Shown piece after piece: positions 34,137-43,267 of a stretch of 64,000 nucleotides of DNA (positions within the stretch are counted from its first letter, which is position 1; the number at the start of each line of letters is the position of its first letter). The position numbers and the translations under genes were made by a program. Origin of the DNA: Flavilitoribacter nigricans DSM 23189 = NBRC 102662 (GTDB taxonomy: Bacteria > Bacteroidota > Bacteroidia > Chitinophagales > Saprospiraceae); contig NZ_PDUD01000043.1 in assembly GCF_002646595.1 (NCBI RefSeq), positions 1 to 64,000 of the forward strand, in the 5' to 3' direction. Under the pieces are notes generated by a model that was not told the DNA's origin, searched no databases, and saw only the letters and a list, made by a program, of their open reading frames with translations.

Positions 34137-34634
34137 TCAAAGCTGATCGATGTAATCTTCTTTGCTAAGGTGCTCTTCCTGCCATTGGATGAAAGGATCT
34201 AGACCCTGCTCACGCTCGCATTGATGATGGGCCAACTGCCTTTTTTCTACCGGTCGCTCTAGTTCCGCGTACAACTCATTGACGCCGAAGCCGGCAATTT
34301 TATCAGCATCGGCGTGACTGGCTGCATAGTATACTTCCTGGATCTTAGCGTAGTAAATGGCACTGAAGCACATCGGACAGGGTTCGCAGGAGGAATAAAG
34401 AGTAGCCCCTTCGAGGTGGGCAACGCCCTGCCTGCTACAGGCATCCCGGATCGCTTCGATCTCTGCATGTGCGGTGGGATCCTGTTTTGCGAATACTCTA
34501 TTGAAGGATTGACCGATAATCTTACCTTCCTTCACTACTATCGCACCAAAGGGCCCTCCTGCACGGAACTGCATACCCTGTTTGGCTAGGTCGATGGCTG
34601 CCAGAATAAAATGTTTATGATTTTTCTTCTCCAT
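34137..34634 (-). CDS. Nucleoside/guanine deaminase (CMP/dCMP deaminase fold)
   Basis: A 165-residue protein. The zinc-binding signature is complete: HAEIEAIRDA (His and catalytic Glu) and SSCEPCPMCFSAIYYA (PCxxC, two Cys). The length and the C-terminal FIQWQEEHL fit the B. subtilis GuaD-like group, which deaminates guanine to xanthine; cytosine- or adenosine-specific relatives cannot be excluded. It is monocistronic, with AT-poor repeats behind the next gene upstream. Confidence 0.85.
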   Translation of the reverse strand: MEKKNHKHFILAAIDLAKQGMQFRAGGPFGAIVVKEGKIIGQSFNRVFAKQDPTAHAEIEAIRDACSRQGVAHLEGATLYSSCEPCPMCFSAIYYAKIQEVYYAASHADADKIAGFGVNELYAELERPVEKRQLAHHQCEREQGLDPFIQWQEEHLSKEDYIDQL

Positions 34635-34800
34635 TACTTTAAGGCTATTAAGGCTTACAACGATGCTAGAACAAAGTATGCCGAACCTTGGTTCGTCACT
34701 CCTTTATCGCCGTTGCCCGGCAGCGGTCCGACTGACGTTTTCCAACGATATATCATTAATCGCTTTGGTCAAACCTTACGCTATTATCAGTTTACTTTGG

Positions 34801-34940
34801 ATGTACCATCCAACCATCCAACCATCCAACCATCCAACCATCCAACCATCCAACCATCCAACCATCAAGCTATCCAACCATCAAGCCATCAAACCATCCA
34901 ACCATCAAGCCATCCAACCATCAAGCCATCAAACCATCCC
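34801..34940. repeat. 8-bp tandem repeat tract (ATCCAACC and variants), copy 2
   Basis: About seventeen copies of ATCCAACC and its variants ATCAAGCC, ATCAAACC; the first eight are perfect. It lies between the deaminase and cryptochrome genes, 15 bases behind the stop of the latter. Same unit as 11646-11800. Confidence 0.9.
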
Positions 34941-34954
34941 TAACATGCATACCC

Positions 34955-36397
34955 CTAATCACTCCCTTCCTGGAAAGCCTTCTTTATATTACTAATTGAC
35001 CTATTCCATTTTCCGTAAATTTCAACAGGTTCGAGGTAATCTTTGACTCCGTACTTGGCACGTTCCTCTTCGGTTAAGAGCCAGGGAGCGTGGTACAAGG
35101 GATAAGGTAAACGAGCTAATTCCGGCAGCCAGTAAAGCGTGTATCGTCCTTTCTTGTCGTATTTCATGGCCTGATGCACCGGATTGGTGTACCAAATCTC
35201 CGTAGCCTGGGTATTCCAATTCAACCAATTGCTACATACATCGTAGTCCAACAGCAAGTTTTCAAACCAGGCAGCTCCCCAGCGCCAGTCTATTTGATAA
35301 TCACGGGTGAGAAAACTGGCGGCATTGACCCGCCCGCGATTGGACATGAAACCGGTTTGCTGGAGTTCTTTCATATGAGCGTCCAAAAAGGGGATACCGG
35401 TCTTCCCATCTTTCCAGCGGTCAAAAAGAGCTTCGTCATATTGCCACGATACTTTTCTTTTCCTGATCCCTCCCTCCGCGAACATCAGATTACCAAAGCG
35501 CAAGGCCTGAAACTTGAAAAAATCCCGCCAAACCACCTCAAACACCAGCCACCAGGTACTGATATTGCGTTTTATGTCGACCTCATACTGTTTCACAGTG
35601 TGATAGATCTTTCTGGGAGAAAGACAACCGTGTGCCATCCAAGGCGAAAATTTACTGCTGTAATCCAGACCCAAAGAGCGATTGCGGGTAAATTTGTAGT
35701 TCGTCAATAACTGACTTTCAAAGGTGTAATATTGCAAGCGCTGTAGCGCCTGTCGCTCTCCTCCCTGATAGATATTTTGCGCCGGGACAGCGCGTTCCAC
35801 CTCAGTATAACCTATGGCATCACTGCTCGGCAATGCGCCCCAATCACGGATGTTGACTGTTGGAATGGTTGTTGGTACAGAAAAGAGATCCCTGGGCTCA
35901 GTGGCTTTTCCGACATTAATGCGAAATGCCTTGGAAGTAAGGGGAATCTCCTGCGCGGTATAGGGAATATCATCCAGATGGTACAGCGTTTTTCCCCATA
36001 CTAAATGGAGGGGAACACCTTGTTCTTCCAGGGCCTTTTTCACGCCCGCTTCTACCTCGGTTTCCTCCGAGGCAATTTCCTTCTGGGCGTAGACGGCACT
36101 AGCTTCATATTTAATGACCAGTTCAGGAATAATCTGTTCGGGCTGGCCAACCGCCAGCATGAGATCGCTGCCTTTCTCCTGGAGTTGTTTTTTTAAATCT
36201 GTCAAACAGGCACACAAAAAACGAAAACGATGGATACCGGTCTTGCGAAATCCAAGTTCCAATAAGCGGTAGTGCCGGGGATCAAAACAGTACACCGGCA
36301 GCACATTAGAGGCATTACTGATGGCTAAGTGAAGCGCCTCATTATCGTGTAATCTCAAGTCATTACGCAACCAGTAAATACTGATTTTACTGCTCAT
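34955..36397 (-). CDS. DASH-type cryptochrome/photolyase
   Basis: A 480-residue protein. The N-terminal Rossmann domain (YWLRNDLRLHDNEAL, VLPVYCFDP) binds the antenna cofactor, and the C-terminal FAD domain has LGLDYSSKFSPWMAHGCLSPR, FKFQALRFGNLMF and SNRGRVNAASFLTRDYQIDWRWGAAWFENLL with WNTQATEIW..., typical of the DASH group, which repairs cyclobutane dimers in single-stranded DNA or acts as a sensor. Its start lies 11 bases inside the preceding photolyase gene, so the pair is translationally coupled. Confidence 0.88.
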   Translation of the reverse strand: MSSKISIYWLRNDLRLHDNEALHLAISNASNVLPVYCFDPRHYRLLELGFRKTGIHRFRFLCACLTDLKKQLQEKGSDLMLAVGQPEQIIPELVIKYEASAVYAQKEIASEETEVEAGVKKALEEQGVPLHLVWGKTLYHLDDIPYTAQEIPLTSKAFRINVGKATEPRDLFSVPTTIPTVNIRDWGALPSSDAIGYTEVERAVPAQNIYQGGERQALQRLQYYTFESQLLTNYKFTRNRSLGLDYSSKFSPWMAHGCLSPRKIYHTVKQYEVDIKRNISTWWLVFEVVWRDFFKFQALRFGNLMFAEGGIRKRKVSWQYDEALFDRWKDGKTGIPFLDAHMKELQQTGFMSNRGRVNAASFLTRDYQIDWRWGAAWFENLLLDYDVCSNWLNWNTQATEIWYTNPVHQAMKYDKKGRYTLYWLPELARLPYPLYHAPWLLTEEERAKYGVKDYLEPVEIYGKWNRSISNIKKAFQEGSD

Positions 36398-37922
36398 GTG
36401 TTTTGTTTTTTCTGTTGTTCCCCTTTCGGCCTCGAGGGCCTTTTCGGGAACCGTGTTTTTCGTACACTTCCCGGGCTGCCTGTTGGCTGGCGGCCAACTT
36501 GCGGATCGTCCAGATCCTGTCCTTCATTTCCCGGGAAGCAGCCCACCAATCCACTAATTGAGCGGGATAGTCGCCTAAGGCTTCCTGTCGATGCTTAGTG
36601 ATGGCTTCAGCTGAAAAGTCTCTTAGTTCCGGCACCCATTCTTTGATGAAAATGGTATCGGGATCTTGGTCCACAATTTGCTTGTTTGGACTATAAATAC
36701 GAACGGTATTGATGCCCACCACACTGGCCTGCATCTGTAACTGACTAATGTGAATGCCCGGTTCATAGTCAGTATACATGCTTGCCATCGGGTGATCGAT
36801 CAATCGCCAGTCCAGATGGAGGGTGTGACAGGCGACTGATGCCAGCATGGCGCGCATGCGAAAATTAATAAAACCGGTAACCTGGAGACACCGGATGCAG
36901 GCATCTACCAAAGGAAATCCCGTTCGTCCGTTCGTCCAGGCGCTCAAAAAGTCGGATCGGTTATCGTATTGTAGTTCCTTAAATGCCGGGTTCAAGGGTT
37001 CCAACTCCATCTTGGGCTCGGTCTCCAGACGCTGTATAAAGTGGTCGCGCCAATGCAAACGAGACAGGAATGAGGTCAATGAGGCACGCCAACGCTTGGC
37101 GGTCTGATCCTCCGATATTTTCAGCTCTTCCTTACGCGCTTGGGTAGCCTGATACACGCGCCTGCCGGAGATGGTACCCCACGCGAGATGCACCGATAAA
37201 CGAGAACCGGCAGTGATGGCCGTTAACGGCGAACTAATACCTCCCTTATAATCTATGCCGCGCTCGTATAAAAAACTCTGCAAGGTAGCTTCCGCTGCCG
37301 TTTCACTAACGGTCTGCAAACGGGCTCGTTGGGAGTCCGTCATTGCAAAAGGAGTATCCTCAAACTGCAATTCTCGTTGACCGGCCAGCGCTATGGATTT
37401 CCACTTCTTGGGTATCGTTAATTTGGAGAGCAGATCAGCAGACGGTCGCGGTAGTATAGGGGAGAAAGTGAATTGCTTCCACAACTTCTGCCGTTGATCT
37501 CGATCTTTCAGGCCGCGAAATACTCCGGTCTGAGGGATTTCTTTCCACGTCACCCCCTGTTGCTTACACCATTTAGCTACGGCAATATCTCTCTCATAAG
37601 TGCGAAGTATCCCAATCTCTTCGTGCGAATATATTCCCCGAAAGGGGAGGAGTGAGAACAGCTGATCGAGTACAGCCACCACCTCTCCTTTGAATATGGC
37701 CAATTGTCCTCCGGCACTATTTATTTTTTTTCGAAGATCATTCAAGGCCTGAAGTACCGCATGAACGTGAAATGCCGAAGTTTCGGAAGCCTCCAGAAAG
37801 GACGGTTCTAGAATGTAAATGGCACAAACCTGCCTGTTTTTATGCAGGGCCTCGGTCAGTGCCGGATTATCCACTAAACGGAAATCTCGCTTCAGCCAGT
37901 AGATTACTATATCATCATTCAT
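36387..37922 (-). CDS. FAD-binding cryptochrome/deoxyribodipyrimidine photolyase family protein
   Basis: About 511 residues from ATG 37922 (MNDDIVIYWLKRDFRLVDNPAL); the frame is open to 37961. The N-terminal antenna-binding domain has KRDFRLVDNPALTEAL and VCAIYILEP. The FAD domain contains YKGGISSPLTAITAGSRLSVHLAWGTIS, FPLVDACIRCLQVTGFINFRMRAMLAS and HLDWRLIDHPM. It belongs to a second branch distinct from the DASH partner. It ends in a basic tail (GSRKGPRGRKGNNRKNK) suited to DNA contact. First gene of the light-repair pair. Confidence 0.85.
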   Translation of the reverse strand: MNDDIVIYWLKRDFRLVDNPALTEALHKNRQVCAIYILEPSFLEASETSAFHVHAVLQALNDLRKKINSAGGQLAIFKGEVVAVLDQLFSLLPFRGIYSHEEIGILRTYERDIAVAKWCKQQGVTWKEIPQTGVFRGLKDRDQRQKLWKQFTFSPILPRPSADLLSKLTIPKKWKSIALAGQRELQFEDTPFAMTDSQRARLQTVSETAAEATLQSFLYERGIDYKGGISSPLTAITAGSRLSVHLAWGTISGRRVYQATQARKEELKISEDQTAKRWRASLTSFLSRLHWRDHFIQRLETEPKMELEPLNPAFKELQYDNRSDFLSAWTNGRTGFPLVDACIRCLQVTGFINFRMRAMLASVACHTLHLDWRLIDHPMASMYTDYEPGIHISQLQMQASVVGINTVRIYSPNKQIVDQDPDTIFIKEWVPELRDFSAEAITKHRQEALGDYPAQLVDWWAASREMKDRIWTIRKLAASQQAAREVYEKHGSRKGPRGRKGNNRKNKTHEQ

Positions 37923-38365
37923 ACTCAAGCAGTATAAGGATGCCATTCGCAGGCCGATCACTAAAAGCTGCTAAGCTTAGCGTCTCTTAGCTTTATAATG
38001 CGATTGGCTCCAGGTCCCCCACAGACATCCGGCACAGCATGGCTACTCTTAAAGGAACCAGGATTTTTTTATACGATAAATTCATCTGTCATTGGAACAG
38101 CAGCGTAAGTGGTTTGTTCTGGTACCGGCTGACGTGATTTTAAGCGGATTACTGCGGAAGCTTTCATTGCTATAACGACTGATTATGCAAGTTTTGTCGC
38201 AGGGCGGGCGGGTCGGCTGCATGAGCTCGCGCCTTTTACACGTTATTAAGTGTTCCGTCAAGCCTCGCCTCGGAAATGCGCTCACATGGTACTTCCCGTA
38301 GTTTGCGGTTTTCTGTAAAAACACCTAACTTACCAATAAAATAGTTCGTTTGCTAAGAACAATGC
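37923..38365. other. Divergent promoter region of photolyase and sigma factor genes
   Basis: About 440 bases without gene. The frame at 38082-38324 on the minus strand is Arg/Thr-rich without pattern. No hairpin or repeat of note was seen. Confidence 0.4.
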
Positions 38366-38953
38366 ATGAAAGTAAGTAAAATCGCCGCGCAGGACCAACA
38401 GTATTTACGTGGCCTACAGGAGCGTGATCCGCAAATACTGACAGATATCTACGACCGCTTTTTTCCCGTTTTTGACCGATACATCTGCAATCGAGGTGGA
38501 GACGAAGCAGACGCCAAAGATGTATTCCAGGACGCTATGGTCGTGTTGTTTCGCAAGCAGCAGGAGAAAACCTTCGAACTAACAAGTAGTTTTGGGACCT
38601 TTCTGGTAGCCGTAGGGAAAAGAATCTGGTTAAAAAAAGCCAGTAGACGAGTTAAACGTCCCGAGCAACCACTCCACGGAATCGATATTCCACAGGATGC
38701 CGAAATTGATGAAAAACTGGAGCGTACCGAGCAACATCGCTTGTTCCGGGATAAGCTGGCTCAATTGGGAGAAGATTGTAAAAAGGTGCTACGGTTATTT
38801 TTTATGGGTACACCTATGTCTGAAATTGCTACCGAAATGGGATATACGAGTGAAGGCTACGCCAGAAAGCGTAAATTCAAGTGTAAACAAAAGCTGACCA
38901 AATTGATCAAGAGCGATCCTCGTTTCGAGGAAATACGTTACCAGGGCCGATAA
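38366..38953 (+). CDS. ECF-type sigma-70 factor
   Basis: A 195-residue protein. Region 2 (about 15-85) has LTDIYDRFFPVFDRYI and EADAKDVFQDAMVVLFRKQ; region 4 (about 125-180) has CKKVLRLFFMGTPMSEIATEMGYTSEGYARKRKFKCKQKL. This group in Bacteroidota typically stands before an anti-sigma-like protein and a TPR-CHAT protein, as here. It should direct RNA polymerase to envelope-related genes when released from the next protein. The anti-sigma gene follows at 12 bases. Confidence 0.88.
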   Translation: MKVSKIAAQDQQYLRGLQERDPQILTDIYDRFFPVFDRYICNRGGDEADAKDVFQDAMVVLFRKQQEKTFELTSSFGTFLVAVGKRIWLKKASRRVKRPEQPLHGIDIPQDAEIDEKLERTEQHRLFRDKLAQLGEDCKKVLRLFFMGTPMSEIATEMGYTSEGYARKRKFKCKQKLTKLIKSDPRFEEIRYQGR

Positions 38954-38964
38954 ATCAGCTGAAT

Positions 38965-39735
38965 ATGAACGAACAACAAGCTATACAGATTGATCGATAC
39001 CTCAGCGGCGAAATGAGTGAAGAGGAACGGTCCGGTTTCGAACGAGCGGTGGAGCAGAGTGCAGAATTGGCAGCAGAATTGAGCCTGCAACGCGATATGG
39101 AAGCCGCATTCCGCGAACCGGAAGTGGAAGATTTGGAGGAGAAGTTAGCGATGATCACCGGTAAGACCACAAAAGTTCGGTCAATCCAAACCAGGCCTTG
39201 GAGGTGGATAGGTTTGGCTGCCTCTGTGGCAATTGCCGTCGGTATCGCTCTTTGGATGTTGCTACCATTCTCCCAATCGCTCACCGCTGAAGAGCTTTAC
39301 GCAGCCCATATTGATCTTCCGAGTTCGTTAGAGAAGAACTTGGCTGCCCGTTCTGCGGATCCTGATTCAAATGAGCCCGAGAATTTGGTAAGCCAGGTAT
39401 TACAGGAGGTCGATAAATTGTACCAGGAAGGCGCCTATCAAGGTGCGGCAGCGGTGATAGCCGATAATCGCGAAGCACTCTTACAATCTTCTCCGGATAC
39501 CTACTATTATCTGTACGGGATCCTTTCACTGCAACAGTCAGAAATTCAATCAGCTACAGAAGCCCTGTCTCAAGTACAATCCGGTGTTTATGGGGAATCG
39601 GCGGACTGGTACCTTACCTTAGCTCGACTGCGGATAGAAGGCAAAACGGATGCCGTGAGATCGAAGTTCGAACAGTTTACTAATTATCCTAATGATCATC
39701 TGGTAACCGCCAAGAAGGTGCTATCTAGTTGGTAG
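38965..39735 (+). CDS. Anti-sigma-like membrane protein
   Basis: A 256-residue protein. The cytosolic N-terminus has the short zinc-less anti-sigma pattern IDRYLSGEMSEEERSGFERAV, a coiled stretch follows, then one membrane segment (WIGLAASVAIAVGIALWMLLPF, about 74-95). The periplasmic half is helical TPR-like (VDKLYQEGAYQGAAAVIADN, TYYYLYGILSLQQSEIQSATEAL). It probably holds the ECF factor until a periplasmic signal arrives, and its TPR part may contact the CHAT-TPR lipoprotein encoded next. Confidence 0.75.
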   Translation: MNEQQAIQIDRYLSGEMSEEERSGFERAVEQSAELAAELSLQRDMEAAFREPEVEDLEEKLAMITGKTTKVRSIQTRPWRWIGLAASVAIAVGIALWMLLPFSQSLTAEELYAAHIDLPSSLEKNLAARSADPDSNEPENLVSQVLQEVDKLYQEGAYQGAAAVIADNREALLQSSPDTYYYLYGILSLQQSEIQSATEALSQVQSGVYGESADWYLTLARLRIEGKTDAVRSKFEQFTNYPNDHLVTAKKVLSSW

Positions 39736-39789
39736 AGAGGCAAATCCAAAGACTCGTATTTCTGAATAGTCGTTCAACAACTTATTCAA

Positions 39790-42700
39790 ATGTGGTATCA
39801 TAGCGCTTTTTCTGTTTTCGACCGTCTCTATGTTCGACAGGCATTTTATAGTCAAAGTAAAGGGACACTTAAAGATGGGCATCGAGTGAAACCCCGGCAG
39901 TACAGCCGTACTTTACTTTTTGGCTTGTCTTTACTACTGTTTAGCTGTACAGACAACGATCCATCGAATCTTGGAATAGATTCATCCTCCCTCCGGGATA
40001 CCATAGCTGAAATCGACCTTAGCCACTCCGCTGGCCATCAGGATAGCACGTTGTATGCGGCGGCACTGCTGGACAGTGCAGCTGCACTGTTAGCCCACAT
40101 GGAGTACGACCGAGCGCTGGATACTATTCAAAAGGCAAAGAAACACTACGGAGAAAGGATAGGGGAAAAAAGTATCGCGTTGATTCGCGTGCTAAACCTG
40201 GAGAGTGCAGCCTATTTCCATAAGCTCAATTTAGACAGTGCCTCCGCAAAAGCAGAACGTGCACTTGAAATCGCGGATACCATAGAAATGAAGAATGACG
40301 CGTTGCTAGGAGATATTTTTTTCAACCTTGGGAACGTCGCCATGGAAGCGGGAAATTCGTCTTTGGGCATTGATTATTTTCAACGGGATTTGTCAATAAA
40401 GCAATCGGTTTATGGCAGGGAGCATCCTAAACTAGCATCAATCTATCTGGCACTTGGAGAAACGTACAGCATTAAAGGTGACTATGGGAAAGCGCTTGGA
40501 TACGCCCACCAAAGCCTTAACCTCATCCAAAAAGATGAAAATCCGGCGGTGGCGGTTACTATTGCCAATTACAATACCATCAGCAACATTTACGAGAATC
40601 AGGGGGATTTATCTACCGCCATTCAATATTTGAAGCAAGGTATTCAGCTGGGAGAACAGTATTTAAGTCCGGACAATCACCAGTTAGCCCTCCTTTACTC
40701 TAATTTGGGAAAAACATACGAACGAGTCGGGGAATATGGTTGGGCCCTGGAGTATTTACACAGGAGCCTTGGCGTGCGACTAAAGCATTGGGGAGAAAAG
40801 CACGCGCATACTTCGGATGTATACTTCAATATGGCCGTTGTCTACGGAAAGCAGGAAGCGTACGAAAAATCACTCCTGTACCTAAATAAGAGTCTGGAAA
40901 TCGATTCGGTCGTAAGAGGTCCTGATCACCCGTACGTAGCTGATGCCTACAATAACATGGGGATTGTGGCAGAAAAGCTAGGGAAATTCGAAGAGGCTCA
41001 GCGCTTTTACAAAAAAAGTCTAGCGATCAAGTTCAAAACACTGGGAGAACATCATCCCCTCGTTTCCCATACCTACGCAAACATCGGATCTTTACACGAA
41101 GCTCAGGGGCTGTTTAGCGAGGCCGTTCCCTATTTTCAGAAGAGCCTCGACATCAAATTAAATACCCAAGGGGCAAACAATACCGAAATTGCGCAGACCT
41201 ATTACGCCTTGGGTTTACTCTTTACCAAGATGGGCAGGTTACCGGAAGGACTGACCAACCTGCACGAAGCCATGGCAGTGCTGAATTATGACCGTCACAA
41301 GCCCATGCAGTTTGAAGCAGTCACAAATCTGGAAATTCTCAAGGATGTATTACTGGCGAAAGCAGATTACTATCGGAAAAAGCTGGCAGTCACCGACCCG
41401 TCGGAGTCTACGGATTCCGTGTACGCTCAGTACCGCGTCCTACTGGCATTGGAGGATTATGCCCAGGGAATGTTTTTAAACGAGTTTACGCGTCAATTCT
41501 ACGCCTATCAGTCCCTGCCGGTATACGAAGGCGCAATTGAATTATTCATGGCGCGCAATGAACCGCATCAGGCGTTTGAAATAGCAGAGAAAACCAAGAG
41601 CCGAAGACTTGCCGAAAGTATTCAGGCCATTACGAAGAAGACGACCTTTAATTTGCCGGATTCCTTGATAAAAAGAGAGAGTGAGATAGCTGCAAAGATT
41701 TTTTCATTTGAAAAGAAAGTTTATCAGGAAGTGACGAATGACTCCTTACTGCTCATTTATGAGGACTCACTCTTCCAGTTGCGCCGAGATAAGAATTCAC
41801 TACTCGAAACACTAAAGGAAAACTTTCCCGAATATTATCAACTGCGATACAGTCCGGAGATCATTAGTGTCTCCCAAGTACAGGAGCAGGTGCTGAACCG
41901 TGAAGACCAGGCGCTTGTTGAGTATTTTGTAGGAGATTCGAGTATATACCTGTTCACCGTGCTCAAAGACACCTTTTACACCACAAAAGTGGTGAAAGAC
42001 TTTCCCCTTGAAGAGTGGATTCAAAATTTGCGGTGCAGTATTCTTGCTGAAGCCAGCCAGGATACGAGTGGTTGCTCAACGCTTATTACCGGAGTACCAG
42101 TTAAAGCCTTATATTCCCAATATGCCAGTTTGCTCTACGATAAGCTGTTCCGACCGCTCGAACAACAGTTAGCGCATACCTCAGAATTACTCCTTGTGCC
42201 CGACGGTAAACTAGGTTATTTACCTTTCGAAATTTTGCTGCAACATCAACCTGAAGCGTTAACCGATTTTTATCAATTTCCTTATCTGCTCAGAAAATAC
42301 GCGATCGGGTACGCCTATTCCGCTACGTTACAGCGCGAAATGCAGGATAAAAAACACGCCAGAGAACCCGCCCATCGACTCTTGGCGGTCGCTCCGGTTT
42401 TCTCCGGCAGTCAACAAGTGACCAATACGCAGTTGGCAAACCGGCTCGTTGATACTACGCTCCGCCGGAATGTACTAACGCCACTTGCTTACAATGTTCC
42501 GGAGGCACAGCAGATAGCCGCAAGATACGGTGGCGAGGTATGGGTAGGAGAGGAAGCCACCAAGCAACACTTTGTTAAACGGGCGGCAGACTACCGTATC
42601 CTGCATTTATCTACTCATGGCAAGGCGAACGATAAAAAGGGCGATTATTCCTTTCTCGCTTTCCAGCCCAGATCAGCAGATAGCTTAAATGATGCTTTAC

Positions 42701-43158
42701 TTTACAACAGTGAGTTGTATACCCTGTCTTTAAATGCCGATCTGGTGGTCTTATCCGCATGCGAAACCGGCATTGGAGAACTCCAGCGGGGGGAGGGGAT
42801 CATATCTTTGGCCCGTGGTTTTAGTTACGGGGGGGCTAAAAGCCTAGTTACCTCGCTTTGGAACGTCAACGACCGGAGTACTAAGGAAATAATGGAAGCT
42901 TTTTATGATTATCTGGCGCAAGACCTGGGAAAGCACGAGGCACTTCGTCAGGCCAAGCTAGCTTATTTGGAGCGACACAAAGACGCGTCTTATTTTCAGT
43001 CCCCCTACTATTGGGCTGCCTATATCCCGATCGGTGATATGGCGCCGGTAGCACTAGCGCCGGCCTTCCGGTATCGGTGGCTACTGATTGTAGCAGTGCT
43101 GTGCTTAGCCGGATACTTTTACTGGCGGAGCAGAAACCGTCAGGTAGGCTCTAAATAG
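39790..43158 (+). CDS. TPR-CHAT protease-like lipoprotein
   Basis: A 1122-residue protein. A basic N-terminal segment leads to LLLFSC, a lipobox (Cys about 54). About nine TPR_12-type repeats (for example GKALGYAHQSLNLI, GWALEYLHRSLGVR, EEAQRFYKKSLAIK) fill 70-520. A helical linker follows, then a CHAT domain (about 830-1090) with the catalytic pair His943 (HLSTHGKAND) and Cys991 (VVLSACETGIGELQRGEG). A membrane segment (WLLIVAVLCLAGYFYW, about 1098-1113) ends it. CHAT domains are caspase-like peptidases. It is inferred to be envelope-held and to act on periplasmic or membrane partners; the pore-former gene follows. Confidence 0.88.
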   Translation: MWYHSAFSVFDRLYVRQAFYSQSKGTLKDGHRVKPRQYSRTLLFGLSLLLFSCTDNDPSNLGIDSSSLRDTIAEIDLSHSAGHQDSTLYAAALLDSAAALLAHMEYDRALDTIQKAKKHYGERIGEKSIALIRVLNLESAAYFHKLNLDSASAKAERALEIADTIEMKNDALLGDIFFNLGNVAMEAGNSSLGIDYFQRDLSIKQSVYGREHPKLASIYLALGETYSIKGDYGKALGYAHQSLNLIQKDENPAVAVTIANYNTISNIYENQGDLSTAIQYLKQGIQLGEQYLSPDNHQLALLYSNLGKTYERVGEYGWALEYLHRSLGVRLKHWGEKHAHTSDVYFNMAVVYGKQEAYEKSLLYLNKSLEIDSVVRGPDHPYVADAYNNMGIVAEKLGKFEEAQRFYKKSLAIKFKTLGEHHPLVSHTYANIGSLHEAQGLFSEAVPYFQKSLDIKLNTQGANNTEIAQTYYALGLLFTKMGRLPEGLTNLHEAMAVLNYDRHKPMQFEAVTNLEILKDVLLAKADYYRKKLAVTDPSESTDSVYAQYRVLLALEDYAQGMFLNEFTRQFYAYQSLPVYEGAIELFMARNEPHQAFEIAEKTKSRRLAESIQAITKKTTFNLPDSLIKRESEIAAKIFSFEKKVYQEVTNDSLLLIYEDSLFQLRRDKNSLLETLKENFPEYYQLRYSPEIISVSQVQEQVLNREDQALVEYFVGDSSIYLFTVLKDTFYTTKVVKDFPLEEWIQNLRCSILAEASQDTSGCSTLITGVPVKALYSQYASLLYDKLFRPLEQQLAHTSELLLVPDGKLGYLPFEILLQHQPEALTDFYQFPYLLRKYAIGYAYSATLQREMQDKKHAREPAHRLLAVAPVFSGSQQVTNTQLANRLVDTTLRRNVLTPLAYNVPEAQQIAARYGGEVWVGEEATKQHFVKRAADYRILHLSTHGKANDKKGDYSFLAFQPRSADSLNDALLYNSELYTLSLNADLVVLSACETGIGELQRGEGIISLARGFSYGGAKSLVTSLWNVNDRSTKEIMEAFYDYLAQDLGKHEALRQAKLAYLERHKDASYFQSPYYWAAYIPIGDMAPVALAPAFRYRWLLIVAVLCLAGYFYWRSRNRQVGSK

Positions 43159-43267
43159 ATCGTTTCCGCAAATTTTTTTATAAAAATTCTTCTAAGCGGG
43201 GGAACGTTTGGTGGAATGAAGGGCATTGATGAATGATTTTCATTACAAACCCTTAATTCCAATCACT

